Shown piece after piece: positions 16,029 through 26,406 of a stretch of 64,000 nt of DNA; the stretch's first letter is position 1; each line of letters begins with the position of its first letter. The notes beneath the pieces were generated by a model that was given only the letters and a program-made list of their open reading frames with translations, was not told the DNA's origin and ran no database searches. The stretch is from Flagellimonas ochracea (lineage in GTDB: Bacteria > Bacteroidota > Bacteroidia > Flavobacteriales > Flavobacteriaceae), in NCBI RefSeq assembly GCF_009903685.1, contig NZ_JAAABI010000001.1, positions 124,001-188,000 of the forward strand. The letters run 5' to 3'. Both the position numbers and the translations under genes were made by a program.

Positions 16029-18497
16029 TTAAAACCGCATTCCAAATTTTAGGTTGATAACACGACTGGTCAAAAAATTGGGAACCGCGAACTGTTGCCG
16101 TGAATCCACATCGCGCACCCAGGTATTGGTTATTGAGTTTTGATTGTTGAACATGTTGAAAATTTCAAAACCAACATTGAATTCTTCAAAAGCATGCAAC
16201 CAATGTTCTTTGGGGCGGCTGTTTTTTTCGTCTGCAAAAATATAGGAAATTCCCATATCGGCCCTCCTATAATCTCTTAATCTATTCTGAAAATTATAGG
16301 GGTCTGCATTACTTGGTGAACCACCGGGAACTCCCGTGTTGTAAACCAAGTTAAGGTAAAGCTTTAGATTGGGAATGCTGGGAACATAATCTTGAAAGAG
16401 CACGGCAAACTTGAAACGTTGATCTGTTGGTCTGGAAATGTATCCGCGGCCATCAATATTTTCCTCGGTCTGCAGGTATCCCAAACTCACCCAGGATTGT
16501 GTGCCTGGTACAAAAGCACCTGTCAACCTAAAGTCAAATCCGTAGGCAAAGGCTTTTGCATTGTTTTCTGCGGCATATCGAATTCTGACATCTTCTATCG
16601 TATAGGGATTGACATTGTAAAGGTTCTTATAATAGGCTTCCCCGATAAGGGTAAAAGGTTGTTCCCAAAGGTTGAAACTGTATTCACTTCCAAGAACATA
16701 GTGAATCGACCTTTGAGCTTCCACATTCGGATTGATTTCCCCAAACCTGTTTCTTAACTCCCGATAGAAAGGAGGTTGTTGGTAGCTTCCGACCGCAAAG
16801 CGGAACAATACGTCACTTTCCCAATCAGGCTTTATGGAAAATTGTCCACGTGGGCTCAAAATGGTTTGGGAAGTGGATGCGAACCCAGGACCATTTAAGT
16901 TCCAGTAGTGCGCCCTTAGCCCAAGATTCCAGTAAATATTATGTGTCCCCCATTGTGTTTGTGTCGCATATTGGACAAAGCCTGAAAGACGATTTGTTTT
17001 TACAAAATTTGTGGCCCTTACGGCATCAAAGGATACAATATCAGCGATGAAGGGCTCCTCGGGCTGATTGTTGACAAACTCCGGCTCCGAAGGACGAATA
17101 AAAAAACCTGCAGAGTCTATAAACTCCGATTCACGCAGTTGATCGCGGAAGTCCTCGTGGGCATATTTTACCCCCCATTCAAGCGAAGTTCCGTTCTTTT
17201 TATAAGCCCCTCGATGAGAAAGATTAAAAATCAAGGCATCCAATTGGTTTCGGGCTCGATTAAATTGGGACCCGACCCCACGTGTTGAAATGGCCTCGCC
17301 TAAATCGGGACTGTTTAGATCAGTCTCAACTTCCCCAAGTTCGTATGAAGCAATCACATCGGAAAATTCCTCCTCCTGTGTATGGTATACTGATGTGGTA
17401 AAAGACAGCTTGGTATAATCTCCGACAAAATAATCAGCCTTTATTGCTCCCAATGCACTATTGTATGTATTATTTTCCATCCCATCATAAAAAATCAATA
17501 GGAGTTGCGGGTCATTCAAGGTGCCAAAATTGGTCTGTCGAGTCAACGGTTCATTTTCATAATCATTAATGGAATAGGTACCCAAAAAATTAAGGTGGAA
17601 TTTTTTTGAAAAACGATACGTCAGAAACGTTTGTAGATCTACAAAGGTTGGATTTAAGTTGCTCTGGGTCTGTTGACTGTTCACCAATAGGCTATTGTTG
17701 CGGTATCGCATGCCAGTAATGGTCGTAAATCGCTGGCTTTGTGATGCCGTCTCCAACGTGGTGCTGGCTCCCAACAGGCTACCATTGAGGCGTAGGCCAA
17801 ACTTAACTGGAGTTTTATAAGTAATGTCCAAAACGGAGGAAAGCCGATCCCCATATTTGGATTGAAATCCTCCTGCGGAGAATTTAAGTGTGGAAATCAT
17901 ATCGCTGTTCACAAAACTCAATCCCTCTTGCTGTGCAGATCGGATGAGAAAAGGGCGATATACTTCAATATCGTTCACATAAACCAGGTTCTCATCAAAA
18001 TTGCCCCCCCGCACATGGTATTGGGTGCTCAGTTCATTGTTGAAGGAGACACCAGGGAGGAGTTTTAGAATGTTTTCAACACCCGCATTGGCACCGGGGA
18101 TTTTGCGGACAATTTCCGGACTTACCGTGGTTATGCCATCTACGCTTTTTACTCCCGTTGCCGAAACATCCACACCGGCAACCTGAATGGCACTGGTGTT
18201 CATTACAGGATTAAATTCGTAGGTTTCATTGGTGTTGAGAATCAAGTCTTCCAATATCACATCTTGGTGGCCCAAATGGGAAAACACAATGGTATTCTTG
18301 GTTTCGGCAATGAGCTCCAAAAGATAATGCCCATTTTCATCCGAAGTTGTTCCCCGATTTTCGGTAACAATGTTAACCCGGGGTATAGGATTGTTGTTTT
18401 TGTCCAAGATTACACCATAGACCGTGGCAGTTTGTGCCTGAAGCGAGAAGGCCACAAGCATCAACATAGAAACAAATATGGCGCTCCTGCTGGTCAA
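16029..18497 (-). CDS. TonB-dependent outer-membrane receptor with carboxypeptidase-regulatory domain
   Basis: An 822-residue protein with a signal peptide (residues 1-21). A carboxypeptidase regulatory-like beta domain (VYGVILDKNNNPIPRVNIVT, ~24-105) precedes a plug domain (~115-235, with VRGGNFDENLVYVNDIEVYR). A 22-strand-type barrel ends in a terminal aromatic (NLKFGMRF). No SusD partner is adjacent, so it is not a classical Sus pair. The substrate cannot be told. The next gene upstream is a periplasmic M23 peptidase, 5 bp away. Confidence 0.9.
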   Translation of the reverse strand: MTSRSAIFVSMLMLVAFSLQAQTATVYGVILDKNNNPIPRVNIVTENRGTTSDENGHYLLELIAETKNTIVFSHLGHQDVILEDLILNTNETYEFNPVMNTSAIQVAGVDVSATGVKSVDGITTVSPEIVRKIPGANAGVENILKLLPGVSFNNELSTQYHVRGGNFDENLVYVNDIEVYRPFLIRSAQQEGLSFVNSDMISTLKFSAGGFQSKYGDRLSSVLDITYKTPVKFGLRLNGSLLGASTTLETASQSQRFTTITGMRYRNNSLLVNSQQTQSNLNPTFVDLQTFLTYRFSKKFHLNFLGTYSINDYENEPLTRQTNFGTLNDPQLLLIFYDGMENNTYNSALGAIKADYFVGDYTKLSFTTSVYHTQEEEFSDVIASYELGEVETDLNSPDLGEAISTRGVGSQFNRARNQLDALIFNLSHRGAYKKNGTSLEWGVKYAHEDFRDQLRESEFIDSAGFFIRPSEPEFVNNQPEEPFIADIVSFDAVRATNFVKTNRLSGFVQYATQTQWGTHNIYWNLGLRAHYWNLNGPGFASTSQTILSPRGQFSIKPDWESDVLFRFAVGSYQQPPFYRELRNRFGEINPNVEAQRSIHYVLGSEYSFNLWEQPFTLIGEAYYKNLYNVNPYTIEDVRIRYAAENNAKAFAYGFDFRLTGAFVPGTQSWVSLGYLQTEENIDGRGYISRPTDQRFKFAVLFQDYVPSIPNLKLYLNLVYNTGVPGGSPSNADPYNFQNRLRDYRRADMGISYIFADEKNSRPKEHWLHAFEEFNVGFEIFNMFNNQNSITNTWVRDVDSRQQFAVPNFLTSRVINLKFGMRF

Positions 18498-18501
18498 TAC
18501 A

Positions 18502-20193
18502 TTATTTTCTGAAGAAAGTACTGGTAAAAGTACTGGAGTTGCCTACATTGTCTGTAACGACAATTCGTAGTTCACATTGCGTGTCTTGGGAAACCTTATC
18601 ATCAAAATTATAAGTAAGGGTATTGGTCTTTGGTTCATATTCCATTAGGATCCAATCACCGTTCAACCATGCGTTATAGGAATTTATCCCACTCATGTCA
18701 TCTGTTATTGAAACACTCAAGTATCTGTAATTGTTCAACCACTGTCTTTCCTTAAAGTTTTTGGGCACTATGGTAGGTGCCACGCTGTCCTTTACCAAGG
18801 TGTAGGTGCCCAAGGCTCGGGTGCGTGTGGTAAACGAGCCATCCCGTTTATAGGTTTTGGAGTGTCGGGGTTGCAAATTTTCGTCAAGTCTTGCTATGAA
18901 AAGTTGCTTTTTTTCCTCGGGCGTGAAGCCTGTTGCATCAAAACTTATGGTGAAGTTACGGTGCGCCGCTACGCTATTATTATGAATGGTGATAGTGTCC
19001 TTTCCTTTTTCAAGATGTATGGGGAAGTCCTCATAAAACGTATTTGCTGGAAAATAAACCTTTGCGGCTCCTAAATCAAAACTATTGGGTTTAGAGGCAA
19101 AAACAAAGTCGTTGGTGTTCGTGGTTTCCTTTCCAATTTGTGGTAATTCTCGTTTGCCATCTACCGGGATGATTACTTTTACTTCATTTCCTTTAACATC
19201 CGAAATATAAAGCTCCACATTGCACGAAAGACCTTGCTTCACATTGATTTTGCCATCATTGTGGAGTGTTTTGTAAATGCTCAACCTATTATAGGGCTCT
19301 TTAAAGCATTTTTGGATACGTTGCCCGTACTTCCCAAAATGTTCATAATCTATAAGCGTGTTTATGTATCGGGTCTCACCAAACGAAAAAGTTTCAAAAT
19401 CATATTCGGAATACACTTTTCCATTCACCAGTTGTTTTACAGCATAGACTCCATTTTTATTTGCGGCCATATCCTGTCGGTCAAACCCGTTGAAACCAAA
19501 ACCAATGGTACCAATGGCGGTTACACGATCAGCTAAAAAAGAACCATCTGGCCGTTTGCTGAAATTCAATTGCACTTTTTTGGTGCTTTGATTTAGCACA
19601 GCATCATTAGAGAGTGGATATCCAAAAAGCCCTAAGAGTGTAGGGTTGGTTGCATCCCTTATTTCATAGCCGTACAAAAGTGGATTGGTTGGTTTTTCAG
19701 TCACACTGCTCCGGATTTCAAAATGTAAGTGCGGTCCAGAGGAACCTCCCGTGTTTCCAGAATACGCTATGGTGGTTCCTTTGGAAACTTCCAATTCCCC
19801 ATAATCTGGAAAAAGCTCTACTTCGTAGGACTGTTTTTGATATTGGGCGTTTTTTACAAAATCTTCAATCTCAGGCCCGAATTTTTGAAGATGGGCATAT
19901 ACCGAAGTGTACCCATTGGGATGTGCAACATAGAGTGCCTTTCCGTATCCCCAATGCGATACTTTGATACGGGTCACGGTTCCATCAGCAATGGCACGTA
20001 TGGGCAATCCTTCCCGTCGTTGTGTTTTGATGTCTATTCCGGAATGAAAATGATTGGAACGCAGTTCGCCAAAGGTGCCCGCCAATATCAGTGGAATGTC
20101 CAATGGGGCTCTGAAGGCGTCCTTGGGATATTTTTCTTGGGCTTTGGGGGCAATGAAGAACAAAAAAAGAATTCCGAACAGGTTGAGACGCAT
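18502..20193 (-). CDS. M23 family (LytM-type) metallopeptidase
   Basis: A 563-residue exported protein (signal peptide 1-18). The M23 domain occupies residues ~35-190 with the zinc motifs HFHSGIDIKTQ and GPHLHFEIR, so both ligand groups are intact. The remaining ~370 residues form beta-rich Ig-like regions (e.g. VSITDDMSGINSYNAWLNG). M23 enzymes are endopeptidases that cut peptidoglycan cross-links. The gene is 5 bp upstream of the TonB-dependent receptor and transcribed away from zapA. Confidence 0.9.
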   Translation of the reverse strand: MRLNLFGILFLFFIAPKAQEKYPKDAFRAPLDIPLILAGTFGELRSNHFHSGIDIKTQRREGLPIRAIADGTVTRIKVSHWGYGKALYVAHPNGYTSVYAHLQKFGPEIEDFVKNAQYQKQSYEVELFPDYGELEVSKGTTIAYSGNTGGSSGPHLHFEIRSSVTEKPTNPLLYGYEIRDATNPTLLGLFGYPLSNDAVLNQSTKKVQLNFSKRPDGSFLADRVTAIGTIGFGFNGFDRQDMAANKNGVYAVKQLVNGKVYSEYDFETFSFGETRYINTLIDYEHFGKYGQRIQKCFKEPYNRLSIYKTLHNDGKINVKQGLSCNVELYISDVKGNEVKVIIPVDGKRELPQIGKETTNTNDFVFASKPNSFDLGAAKVYFPANTFYEDFPIHLEKGKDTITIHNNSVAAHRNFTISFDATGFTPEEKKQLFIARLDENLQPRHSKTYKRDGSFTTRTRALGTYTLVKDSVAPTIVPKNFKERQWLNNYRYLSVSITDDMSGINSYNAWLNGDWILMEYEPKTNTLTYNFDDKVSQDTQCELRIVVTDNVGNSSTFTSTFFRK

Positions 20194-20348
20194 AAGGTAT
20201 TTCTAATTACATACGAAAGTAACCAATGTTTTGATTTATGAAAAAAGGATTCCAAAACTTAAAGTAAAACTCGAATAATAATCGGTAAAAGTATTGTACA
20301 GTTACCCTAGGATGGTTAAATTTGTTTAATACGCATTGATGTTTGCAT

Positions 20349-20639
20349 ATGAGCGAACTTGTTGAGATTGTGGATTCTTTGGAAAACAAGGTTAGCAAAC
20401 TGTTGCACAAATTAGAAGTGTTGCACCAGGCTAATTCCAAATTGAAAAAAGAATTGAACCTTGCCAAAGAGGAGACCCAACTTAAGGAGAACGCGGTTCA
20501 GGAATGGGAAGAGAAATACAATTCCTTGAAGATGGCAAACACGATGCTGGGTAGTAAAACGAGTAAAACAGAAGCTAAGCTCAAGATAAATACATTGATT
20601 CGCGAACTGGATGTTTGCATAGCAAAACTTGCGGATTAG
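20349..20639 (+). CDS. Coiled-coil protein upstream of zapA
   Basis: A 96-residue protein that is almost entirely heptad-like (SELVEIVDSLENKVSKLLHK and onward), with no membrane segment. It is 15 bp upstream of zapA on the same strand. The position and coiled-coil character suggest a division-associated partner of ZapA, analogous to ZapB, but that is inference. I chose the ATG at 20349 over the TTG two codons earlier. Confidence 0.72.
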   Translation: MSELVEIVDSLENKVSKLLHKLEVLHQANSKLKKELNLAKEETQLKENAVQEWEEKYNSLKMANTMLGSKTSKTEAKLKINTLIRELDVCIAKLAD

Positions 20640-20654
20640 TTTGTATCATAAATT

Positions 20655-20948
20655 ATGGACGAGAAGCTCAAAATTAAGCTTTCCATAGCAGATAGGTTAT
20701 ATCCTTTGACGATAGACCCAAAGCAGGAGGAAGGATTGCGGAAAGCGGCCAAGAACATTGAGAAATTGGCAAAAAAGTTTGAGCAAAACTATGCCGTAAG
20801 GGACAAACAAGATGTTTTGGCCATGTGTGCCCTACAGTTTGCCTCAAAAATTGAGCAAAGCGGAATAGACAGTTCTGAAAGTACAAAAACAGCACTGGAG
20901 CGCCTTAAGGCATTGGATGATTTGGTTCATTCAAAAATAGGGGAATAA
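20655..20948 (+). CDS. zapA: Cell division protein ZapA
   Basis: A 97-residue protein with the ZapA fold: an N-terminal beta part (KLKIKLSIADRLYPLTIDPK), an EEGLRKAAKNIEKLAKKF helix and a C-terminal coiled coil. ZapA bundles FtsZ filaments at the division site. It is followed by the 6S RNA gene, an arrangement also seen in Gammaproteobacteria, where ssrS sits near zapA. Confidence 0.88.
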   Translation: MDEKLKIKLSIADRLYPLTIDPKQEEGLRKAAKNIEKLAKKFEQNYAVRDKQDVLAMCALQFASKIEQSGIDSSESTKTALERLKALDDLVHSKIGE

Positions 20949-20970
20949 GTTCTTTAAAATATATATTGTT

Positions 20971-21143
20971 ACTGCCCACATTGGTGATAATTTTTTGACA
21001 AACTCAACACTATAATTTTTGAAAAGGGTGAGTTTAGGTTGTAAAAGCGGGCCCTACTCGTATAGGGATTCTTGAGCAGCTTGTTAGCCCTAAACCTGTA
21101 ATTAGGAGTTTGTACAAAACTTCCGCCCAATGTGGGCTTTTTT
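20971..21143 (+). ncRNA. ssrS: 6S RNA (ssrS)
   Basis: The 220 bp between zapA and rny hold a long closed hairpin. Its ends pair GCCCACATTGG (20974-20984) with CCAATGTGGGC near 21127-21137, and a second stem pairs ACAAACTC with GAGTTTGT. A large internal bubble lies between them, followed by T7, which forms the terminator. This rod with a central bubble, about 170 nt long, at the zapA locus fits 6S RNA, the regulator that mimics an open promoter and sequesters RNA polymerase. Assignment is by structure and synteny; no alignment was run. Confidence 0.75.
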
Positions 21144-21163
21144 TATAACCAAACATTACCAAA

Positions 21164-22735
21164 ATGGATAATACAATCATAATAGGAATAGCCGTACTGG
21201 TTGGACTGGTCGTAGGCTTTGCCATTGCCAAGATCATGGAGAAAGGCAAGGCAACAAAAACCATTGCCAACGCAAGGAAAGAGGCAACGGATATCATCAA
21301 AGAAGCCAAAAAAGAAGGTGAAAGCATTAAGAAGGATAAAATATTTCAAGCTAAAGAAAAGTTCTTGGAACTAAAGGCAGAGCATGAAAAAGTAATCATC
21401 AATAAGGACAAAAAAATAGCAGAAGCCGAAAAGCGCACACGGGACAAGGAGTCTCAGATAAGCAGTGAGCTTTCCAAGAATAAGAAATTGGGTGAAAGGC
21501 TGGAAGAGCAAATCAGGGAAGTGACCTATAAGAGCGAGATTTTGGATAAGAAGCAATCTGAGCTCGAAAAACTGCATAAAAGTCAAGTGCAACAGCTTGA
21601 GGTTATTTCCGGTCTGTCTGCAGAAGATGCCAAGAGCCAACTTTTGGAGTCCCTAAAAGAAACCGCCAAGACCGATGCCATGGCCTATCTTCAAAATACT
21701 TTGGAGGAGGTAAAGTTGACCGCGCAACAGGAGGCCCGCAAAATTGTTATCAATACCATACAGCGTATAGGTACTGAAGAGGCAGTTGAAAACTGTGTTT
21801 CCGTTTTTAATTTGGAGTCCGATGATGTCAAAGGGCGCATTATTGGTCGTGAAGGGCGAAATATTCGAGCCATTGAAGCAGCTACCGGCGTGGAGATTAT
21901 TGTGGATGATACGCCCGAGGCCATTATCCTTTCTTGTTTTGATTCAGTTAGGAGAGAAGTGGCCCGATTGTCGCTGCATCGATTGGTGACCGATGGACGC
22001 ATACACCCGGCCCGCATTGAGGAAGTGGTGAAAAAAACGGAGAAGCAAATCAATGAAGAAATTGCAGAAATTGGCAAGCGTACCGTAATCGATTTGGGTA
22101 TACATGGATTGCATCCCGAACTGATAAAGGCGGTGGGTAGAATGAAATATCGTTCCTCTTATGGCCAAAACCTGCTGCAACACTCTCGTGAAGTGGCCAA
22201 ATTATGTGGGGTAATGGCAGCTGAATTAGGACTTAACCCAAAATTGGCCAAGCGAGCTGGGCTGCTGCATGATATTGGAAAAGTGCCCATGGCCGAGGTA
22301 GAGGTGGAGACACCCCATGCCATTTTAGGAATGCAGTGGGCACAAAAATATGGGGAGAACAAAGAGGTGTGCAATGCCATTGGTGCCCACCATGATGAGA
22401 TAGAAATGACAACATTAATTTCACCCATTGTTCAAGTTTGCGATGCTATAAGTGGAGCACGTCCCGGAGCACGCAGACAAGTGTTGGATTCTTACATTCA
22501 ACGTTTGAAGGATTTGGAAGATATTGCTTTCGCTTTCAATGGAGTACAAAAAGCCTACGCCATTCAGGCTGGTAGGGAGCTTAGGGTGATTGTTGAGAGC
22601 GAAAAGGTAAGCGATGATAAGGCCGCCGAACTCTCTTTTGAGATTTCACAGAAAATCCAGACCGATATGACCTATCCTGGACAGGTTAAGGTGACCGTAA
22701 TCAGGGAAACCCGATCTGTGAATGTGGCGAAATAA
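21164..22735 (+). CDS. rny: Ribonuclease Y
   Basis: A 523-residue membrane-anchored endoribonuclease that initiates mRNA decay. An N-terminal transmembrane helix (residues ~4-22) is followed by a long coiled coil (25-190). A KH RNA-binding domain comes next ([20 protein letters not shown]). The HD catalytic domain has [17 protein letters not shown] and [10 protein letters not shown], with the HD pair intact. The domain order and length are standard. It follows the 6S RNA terminator by ~20 bp. Confidence 0.95.
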   Translation: MDNTIIIGIAVLVGLVVGFAIAKIMEKGKATKTIANARKEATDIIKEAKKEGESIKKDKIFQAKEKFLELKAEHEKVIINKDKKIAEAEKRTRDKESQISSELSKNKKLGERLEEQIREVTYKSEILDKKQSELEKLHKSQVQQLEVISGLSAEDAKSQLLESLKETAKTDAMAYLQNTLEEVKLTAQQEARKIVINTIQRIGTEEAVENCVSVFNLESDDVKGRIIGREGRNIRAIEAATGVEIIVDDTPEAIILSCFDSVRREVARLSLHRLVTDGRIHPARIEEVVKKTEKQINEEIAEIGKRTVIDLGIHGLHPELIKAVGRMKYRSSYGQNLLQHSREVAKLCGVMAAELGLNPKLAKRAGLLHDIGKVPMAEVEVETPHAILGMQWAQKYGENKEVCNAIGAHHDEIEMTTLISPIVQVCDAISGARPGARRQVLDSYIQRLKDLEDIAFAFNGVQKAYAIQAGRELRVIVESEKVSDDKAAELSFEISQKIQTDMTYPGQVKVTVIRETRSVNVAK

Positions 22736-22736
22736 A

Positions 22737-23567
22737 CTAATTGGTTTTTTGATAAACCCCACTTTCGAGTATCAGCAAGTTTTTCTGAAGATGCGAAAAC
22801 AAATTGGAAAGTTTCGACAAGGTTGATTCCCCCATTAATAGGCTTAGGCTTACTTTAGGTGGACCTGACGTCTCAATTTTGGTGAATAGTGATTTAAAAA
22901 AGGTAATTCCAGCTTCAGTTTGATTGGTCGTTGATATTTTCAAAAACCCCAAATTGTTTAGAATGCTTGCTACTTCATCAATCCCAATCAAAAAACTGAA
23001 ACTTTCATGATTTGCCCATGGCATAGGATATTCAATGGGACCTACATGGGTTGTAAAGATGTCGTAATACAAAAAGTATCCTCCTGGTTTCAATACTCTT
23101 CGTGCTTCCCCATAGAATTTCTGCTTGTCCGGAATGTTCATCTGAACATGTTGCGTCCAAACCACATCAAAAGAGTTGTCATCAAAGGGTAAGGCCGTAG
23201 CGCTTCCTTGAATGAATTTTGTCTTGTGATTCAGTCCTACAAGCTTGGAAAGTGCATTCGCTGTTTTAACGAACTCTGAACTAAGGTCGATGCCTATCGT
23301 ATCGCAATCATATTGATGGGCCAACATTCTACAAGGTCCTCCAATACCACTTCCCATGTCAAGGACTTTTGACCCCTTTATATTTATGGATGATGCCAGT
23401 TCTTTGGACACCTCCGAACCCCTTACATGAAATTCATCCACCCCTGCAATGTCATGTCTGGTTACCTGATTCAAATCGATGTTTTGTTCTTTAAGGCGAA
23501 CAAGGATATCTTCATATAGTCCTTTTTTCAAATAGTGTGTCTCTATTTTTTTGTTGAGCGAGTCCAT
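22737..23567 (-). CDS. Class I SAM-dependent methyltransferase
   Basis: A 276-residue protein with SAM-binding motif I VLDMGSGIGGPCRML, an acidic end of strand 2 (IGIDLS) and a post-I motif ALPFDDNSFDVVWTQHVQMN. The pattern resembles small-molecule methyltransferases of the sarcosine/glycine or sterol type. I chose the ATG at 23567 (MDSLNKKIETHYLKKGLYED) over the upstream in-frame ATG. The gene is convergent with rny with a 1 bp gap. The substrate is unknown. Confidence 0.85.
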   Translation of the reverse strand: MDSLNKKIETHYLKKGLYEDILVRLKEQNIDLNQVTRHDIAGVDEFHVRGSEVSKELASSINIKGSKVLDMGSGIGGPCRMLAHQYDCDTIGIDLSSEFVKTANALSKLVGLNHKTKFIQGSATALPFDDNSFDVVWTQHVQMNIPDKQKFYGEARRVLKPGGYFLYYDIFTTHVGPIEYPMPWANHESFSFLIGIDEVASILNNLGFLKISTTNQTEAGITFFKSLFTKIETSGPPKVSLSLLMGESTLSKLSNLFSHLQKNLLILESGVYQKTN

Positions 23568-23697
23568 TATTCTATAGTGTTGTGTCAAAAGTTATGAATA
23601 TATCTTCTAATCATAATGGTTTTTAGGTCTGATATTTATCATGTTTTACTCAAATTCATTGGGCTAACTTCATGGGAGAATTAAAATACATTTCAAA

Positions 23698-24114
23698 ATG
23701 AAAAAGAGTATTCCCATTTCAGAAATAATGACCAAAAACGTTATCACGTTGAGTTTGGGCGATGATTTGGTCACTGCAGAAGAGCGTTTTAAGAAAAATC
23801 GTATTAGGCACATTCCTGTTGTTGAGGACAAGCATGTAGTTGGCATGTTAAGTTATACGGATTTGCTTCGTATAAGTTTTGCTGATGCTGTGGGTCCAAA
23901 TGGAGAGTCAATAGAAGATGGAGTTTATGATATGTTTACTCTATCTCAAGTAATGGTACATGATGTTGTGAGTGTAACTCCCCAAACCACCATCAAGGAT
24001 GTGGCTAAGTTTCTATCTCAAAGAGAGTTTCATGCCCTACCGGTAATTGATAACGATGAACTCGTGGGAATCGTTACCACCACAGACCTAATTAATTATC
24101 TGTTGGAATTATAG
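23698..24114 (+). CDS. CBS domain pair protein
   Basis: A 138-residue protein made of two CBS domains (about 8-60 and 78-136), with the motifs RIRHIPVVEDKHVVGMLSY and EFHALPVIDNDELVGIVTT. Such stand-alone pairs bind adenine nucleotides and act as energy or redox sensors. There is no attached catalytic domain and no operon partner, so the target is unknown. Confidence 0.88.
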   Translation: MKKSIPISEIMTKNVITLSLGDDLVTAEERFKKNRIRHIPVVEDKHVVGMLSYTDLLRISFADAVGPNGESIEDGVYDMFTLSQVMVHDVVSVTPQTTIKDVAKFLSQREFHALPVIDNDELVGIVTTTDLINYLLEL

Positions 24115-24227
24115 TATCATCAACATCAAATAGTAACTGTATTTAGACCCCAATCATTGGCAATAATCGTTCGGATTGATGCTATTTTTTGACGGACAAG
24201 CAACAAGCGGTCATGGTTCTTTGTTGG

Positions 24228-26267
24228 CTATTCCTCTTCAGAGCTGTCCTCAGCCTCCTTGTTCAACTTGTTCTCCAAAATGTTCAGCTTTTTGAGTTTC
24301 TCCTTCCAGGTTTCCAAAGATGATTTGTGCTTGTCGATATTATCCACAACTTCTTTTACCAAAGGATTGCTTTCAGAAGCATTGGAGAAAAATTGTAGGT
24401 TGTTTTCCAATTGCCTTATTTCCGATTTACTTTCGCTAATCTTTTTCTTGATGAACACTCTTTCGTTGCTGATGGCATATTCATCTTCGGTTTTGGCCAA
24501 CTGTTGAACTTTATTTCCGTATTTGAGCAATTCGGACTCTTGTTTACTAACCCCAGATTTTTTCAGCAGGGCATCTAAAATTTTATTGAACTTACCATTG
24601 ATATGCCGCTTGTTGTAGGGAATCCTACCATACTTTTTCCATTCGGAGAGAAATTCTTTGATGTCCTCCAGGTCCTTGTCCTTATTACCGCTTAATTGAA
24701 ACTCCTTAAGACGCTTCAAACAATCATTTTTCTTGTCAAGGTTATCATATTCCTCTTTGCGGCCCTCATTTTTCTCGGCATGTAAGCGGTCAAAATAGTG
24801 ATTGCAGGCATTTTTGAACTCTGTCCATATTTTGTCAGAGTACTTTCTAGGCACATGCCCGATATTTTTCCATTCACTTTGTATACGCTTCATTTCAGGG
24901 GTAGCGGTTTCCCAATCTTCGCTATCTTTTAGTGCCAAAGCACGATTAAGCAACTCCCTTTTCTTTTCTAGGTTAGTGTGTTGGTCCCTTTTCTGGTTCT
25001 TATAAAAAGAATTTTTGCTTCTATTGAATTTACGAACCGTGTCTTTAAAGGAGGACCAAGTTTCTTCATTCACCCTTTGGGGGACTTTACCGGCCTTGAA
25101 AAAAGCATCCCGCAAAGCTTCCACTTCCTTTATCTGTTGCTGTATTCCTTTGTGGTTATTGGCAACATTGTCGGCAATGGCATCTATGGAACCAATTATT
25201 TCCAGCTTTTTTTCTAGATTCTTTTCATAGGATTTTTCAAGTTCCTTGAAGTGTTCCTGCCTACGTTGGTGTATTACCTTGGTGGCATTGCTAAACCGCT
25301 CCCAGACTTCTTCCCGTTGTTCCTTGGCTACAGGGCCAATGTCCTCTTTCCAAATTTTGTGCAGGGTTTGTAGCTCTCTAAAGGCCTTGCCAAGGTCGGT
25401 TTCATCGGCCAAGGCTTCAGCACGTTCCACCAGTTTTATCTTTTCCTCTAGATTGTGCTTAAAATCAAGGTCTCGAAGCTCACGGTTCAAGTGCAGAAAA
25501 TCGTAAAAGATTTCCATATGATGATGGTAGGTACGCCAAACATCATTATAGTTGTTTCGGGGCACAGGACCTGCATTTTTCCAGCGCTCCTGCAAATCTT
25601 TAAAGTTTTTGTAAGTAGTGTTGATGTCTTCCTCTACATTGATCAGACCTTTGAGTTCTTCAATGATTTCCAATCTGTTTTGCAGATTGTTCTTAAGGTT
25701 GTGTTCCAGTTGTTTGTAGTAGTGGTCTCTTTTTTCGCGATATTCCGAGTATACTTCGTTGAATTGCCTTTTGGCCACGGAGTTGTACCTGAAGTCAATT
25801 TCATTGCCCCCATTGGCAACGAATTCCTCTTTTTTATGCTCAATGAATTCCTGAAATTTTTGGTCAAACTCGTGTTTAATGGAACTTACGTGTTTGCCAA
25901 TAGCCTGTACCTTTTCATTTCTGACCAACTTTTGCAATTCTCCCACCAGGTTTTCCATGGACATGGCATGATAATCCAAGATGGGTATAAAATGCCTTTT
26001 CTCATTTTCTGTATCCTCAGCGTCCTCCGCATTGGATTCTTCAATTTCTTGAAGCGCCTTCTCATCGTCATCCGATTTCCCATCACCACTTTCGCTAGTG
26101 GTTTTGGTTTCTTCAGTGGATTCGGGTACCGGGTTATTCTCGTGTGTGCTTTCGTCGGATGTATTGGAATTCGAAATGGGGCTTTCTTCCAATGAAGGTT
26201 TTGTCTTTTCGGGTTTATTTTCGGTGCCTCCTTCAGATTCCTGAAGTTTTTGTTCATTTTCCTGCAT
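24228..26267 (-). CDS. DUF349 repeat protein
   Basis: A 679-residue, highly charged protein. Residues 1-90 are low-complexity and acidic (GDGKSDDDEKALQEIEESNA). Five DUF349 repeats follow, each with a W-K-x2-G-x-V-P core: RWKNAGPVPRNNY, IWKEDIGPVAKEQ, AFFKAGKVPQRVN, EWKNIGHVPRKYS and EWKKYGRIPYNKR. A coiled coil forms the C-terminus. No membrane segment is present. The family function is unknown. Confidence 0.88.
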   Translation of the reverse strand: MQENEQKLQESEGGTENKPEKTKPSLEESPISNSNTSDESTHENNPVPESTEETKTTSESGDGKSDDDEKALQEIEESNAEDAEDTENEKRHFIPILDYHAMSMENLVGELQKLVRNEKVQAIGKHVSSIKHEFDQKFQEFIEHKKEEFVANGGNEIDFRYNSVAKRQFNEVYSEYREKRDHYYKQLEHNLKNNLQNRLEIIEELKGLINVEEDINTTYKNFKDLQERWKNAGPVPRNNYNDVWRTYHHHMEIFYDFLHLNRELRDLDFKHNLEEKIKLVERAEALADETDLGKAFRELQTLHKIWKEDIGPVAKEQREEVWERFSNATKVIHQRRQEHFKELEKSYEKNLEKKLEIIGSIDAIADNVANNHKGIQQQIKEVEALRDAFFKAGKVPQRVNEETWSSFKDTVRKFNRSKNSFYKNQKRDQHTNLEKKRELLNRALALKDSEDWETATPEMKRIQSEWKNIGHVPRKYSDKIWTEFKNACNHYFDRLHAEKNEGRKEEYDNLDKKNDCLKRLKEFQLSGNKDKDLEDIKEFLSEWKKYGRIPYNKRHINGKFNKILDALLKKSGVSKQESELLKYGNKVQQLAKTEDEYAISNERVFIKKKISESKSEIRQLENNLQFFSNASESNPLVKEVVDNIDKHKSSLETWKEKLKKLNILENKLNKEAEDSSEEE

Positions 26268-26406
26268 GAGTAGTGTATTCTTTCCTTTGGATTCAAAGAT
26301 CTCATAGCCAAGTTAACAACTAAATTGCCCATTAACAAAAGTATTTGGGGTTCTTTTGCGGAACCTCTACGGGTCCAGAATCTAGGAAAATGTCATTAAT
26401 TTGGAG

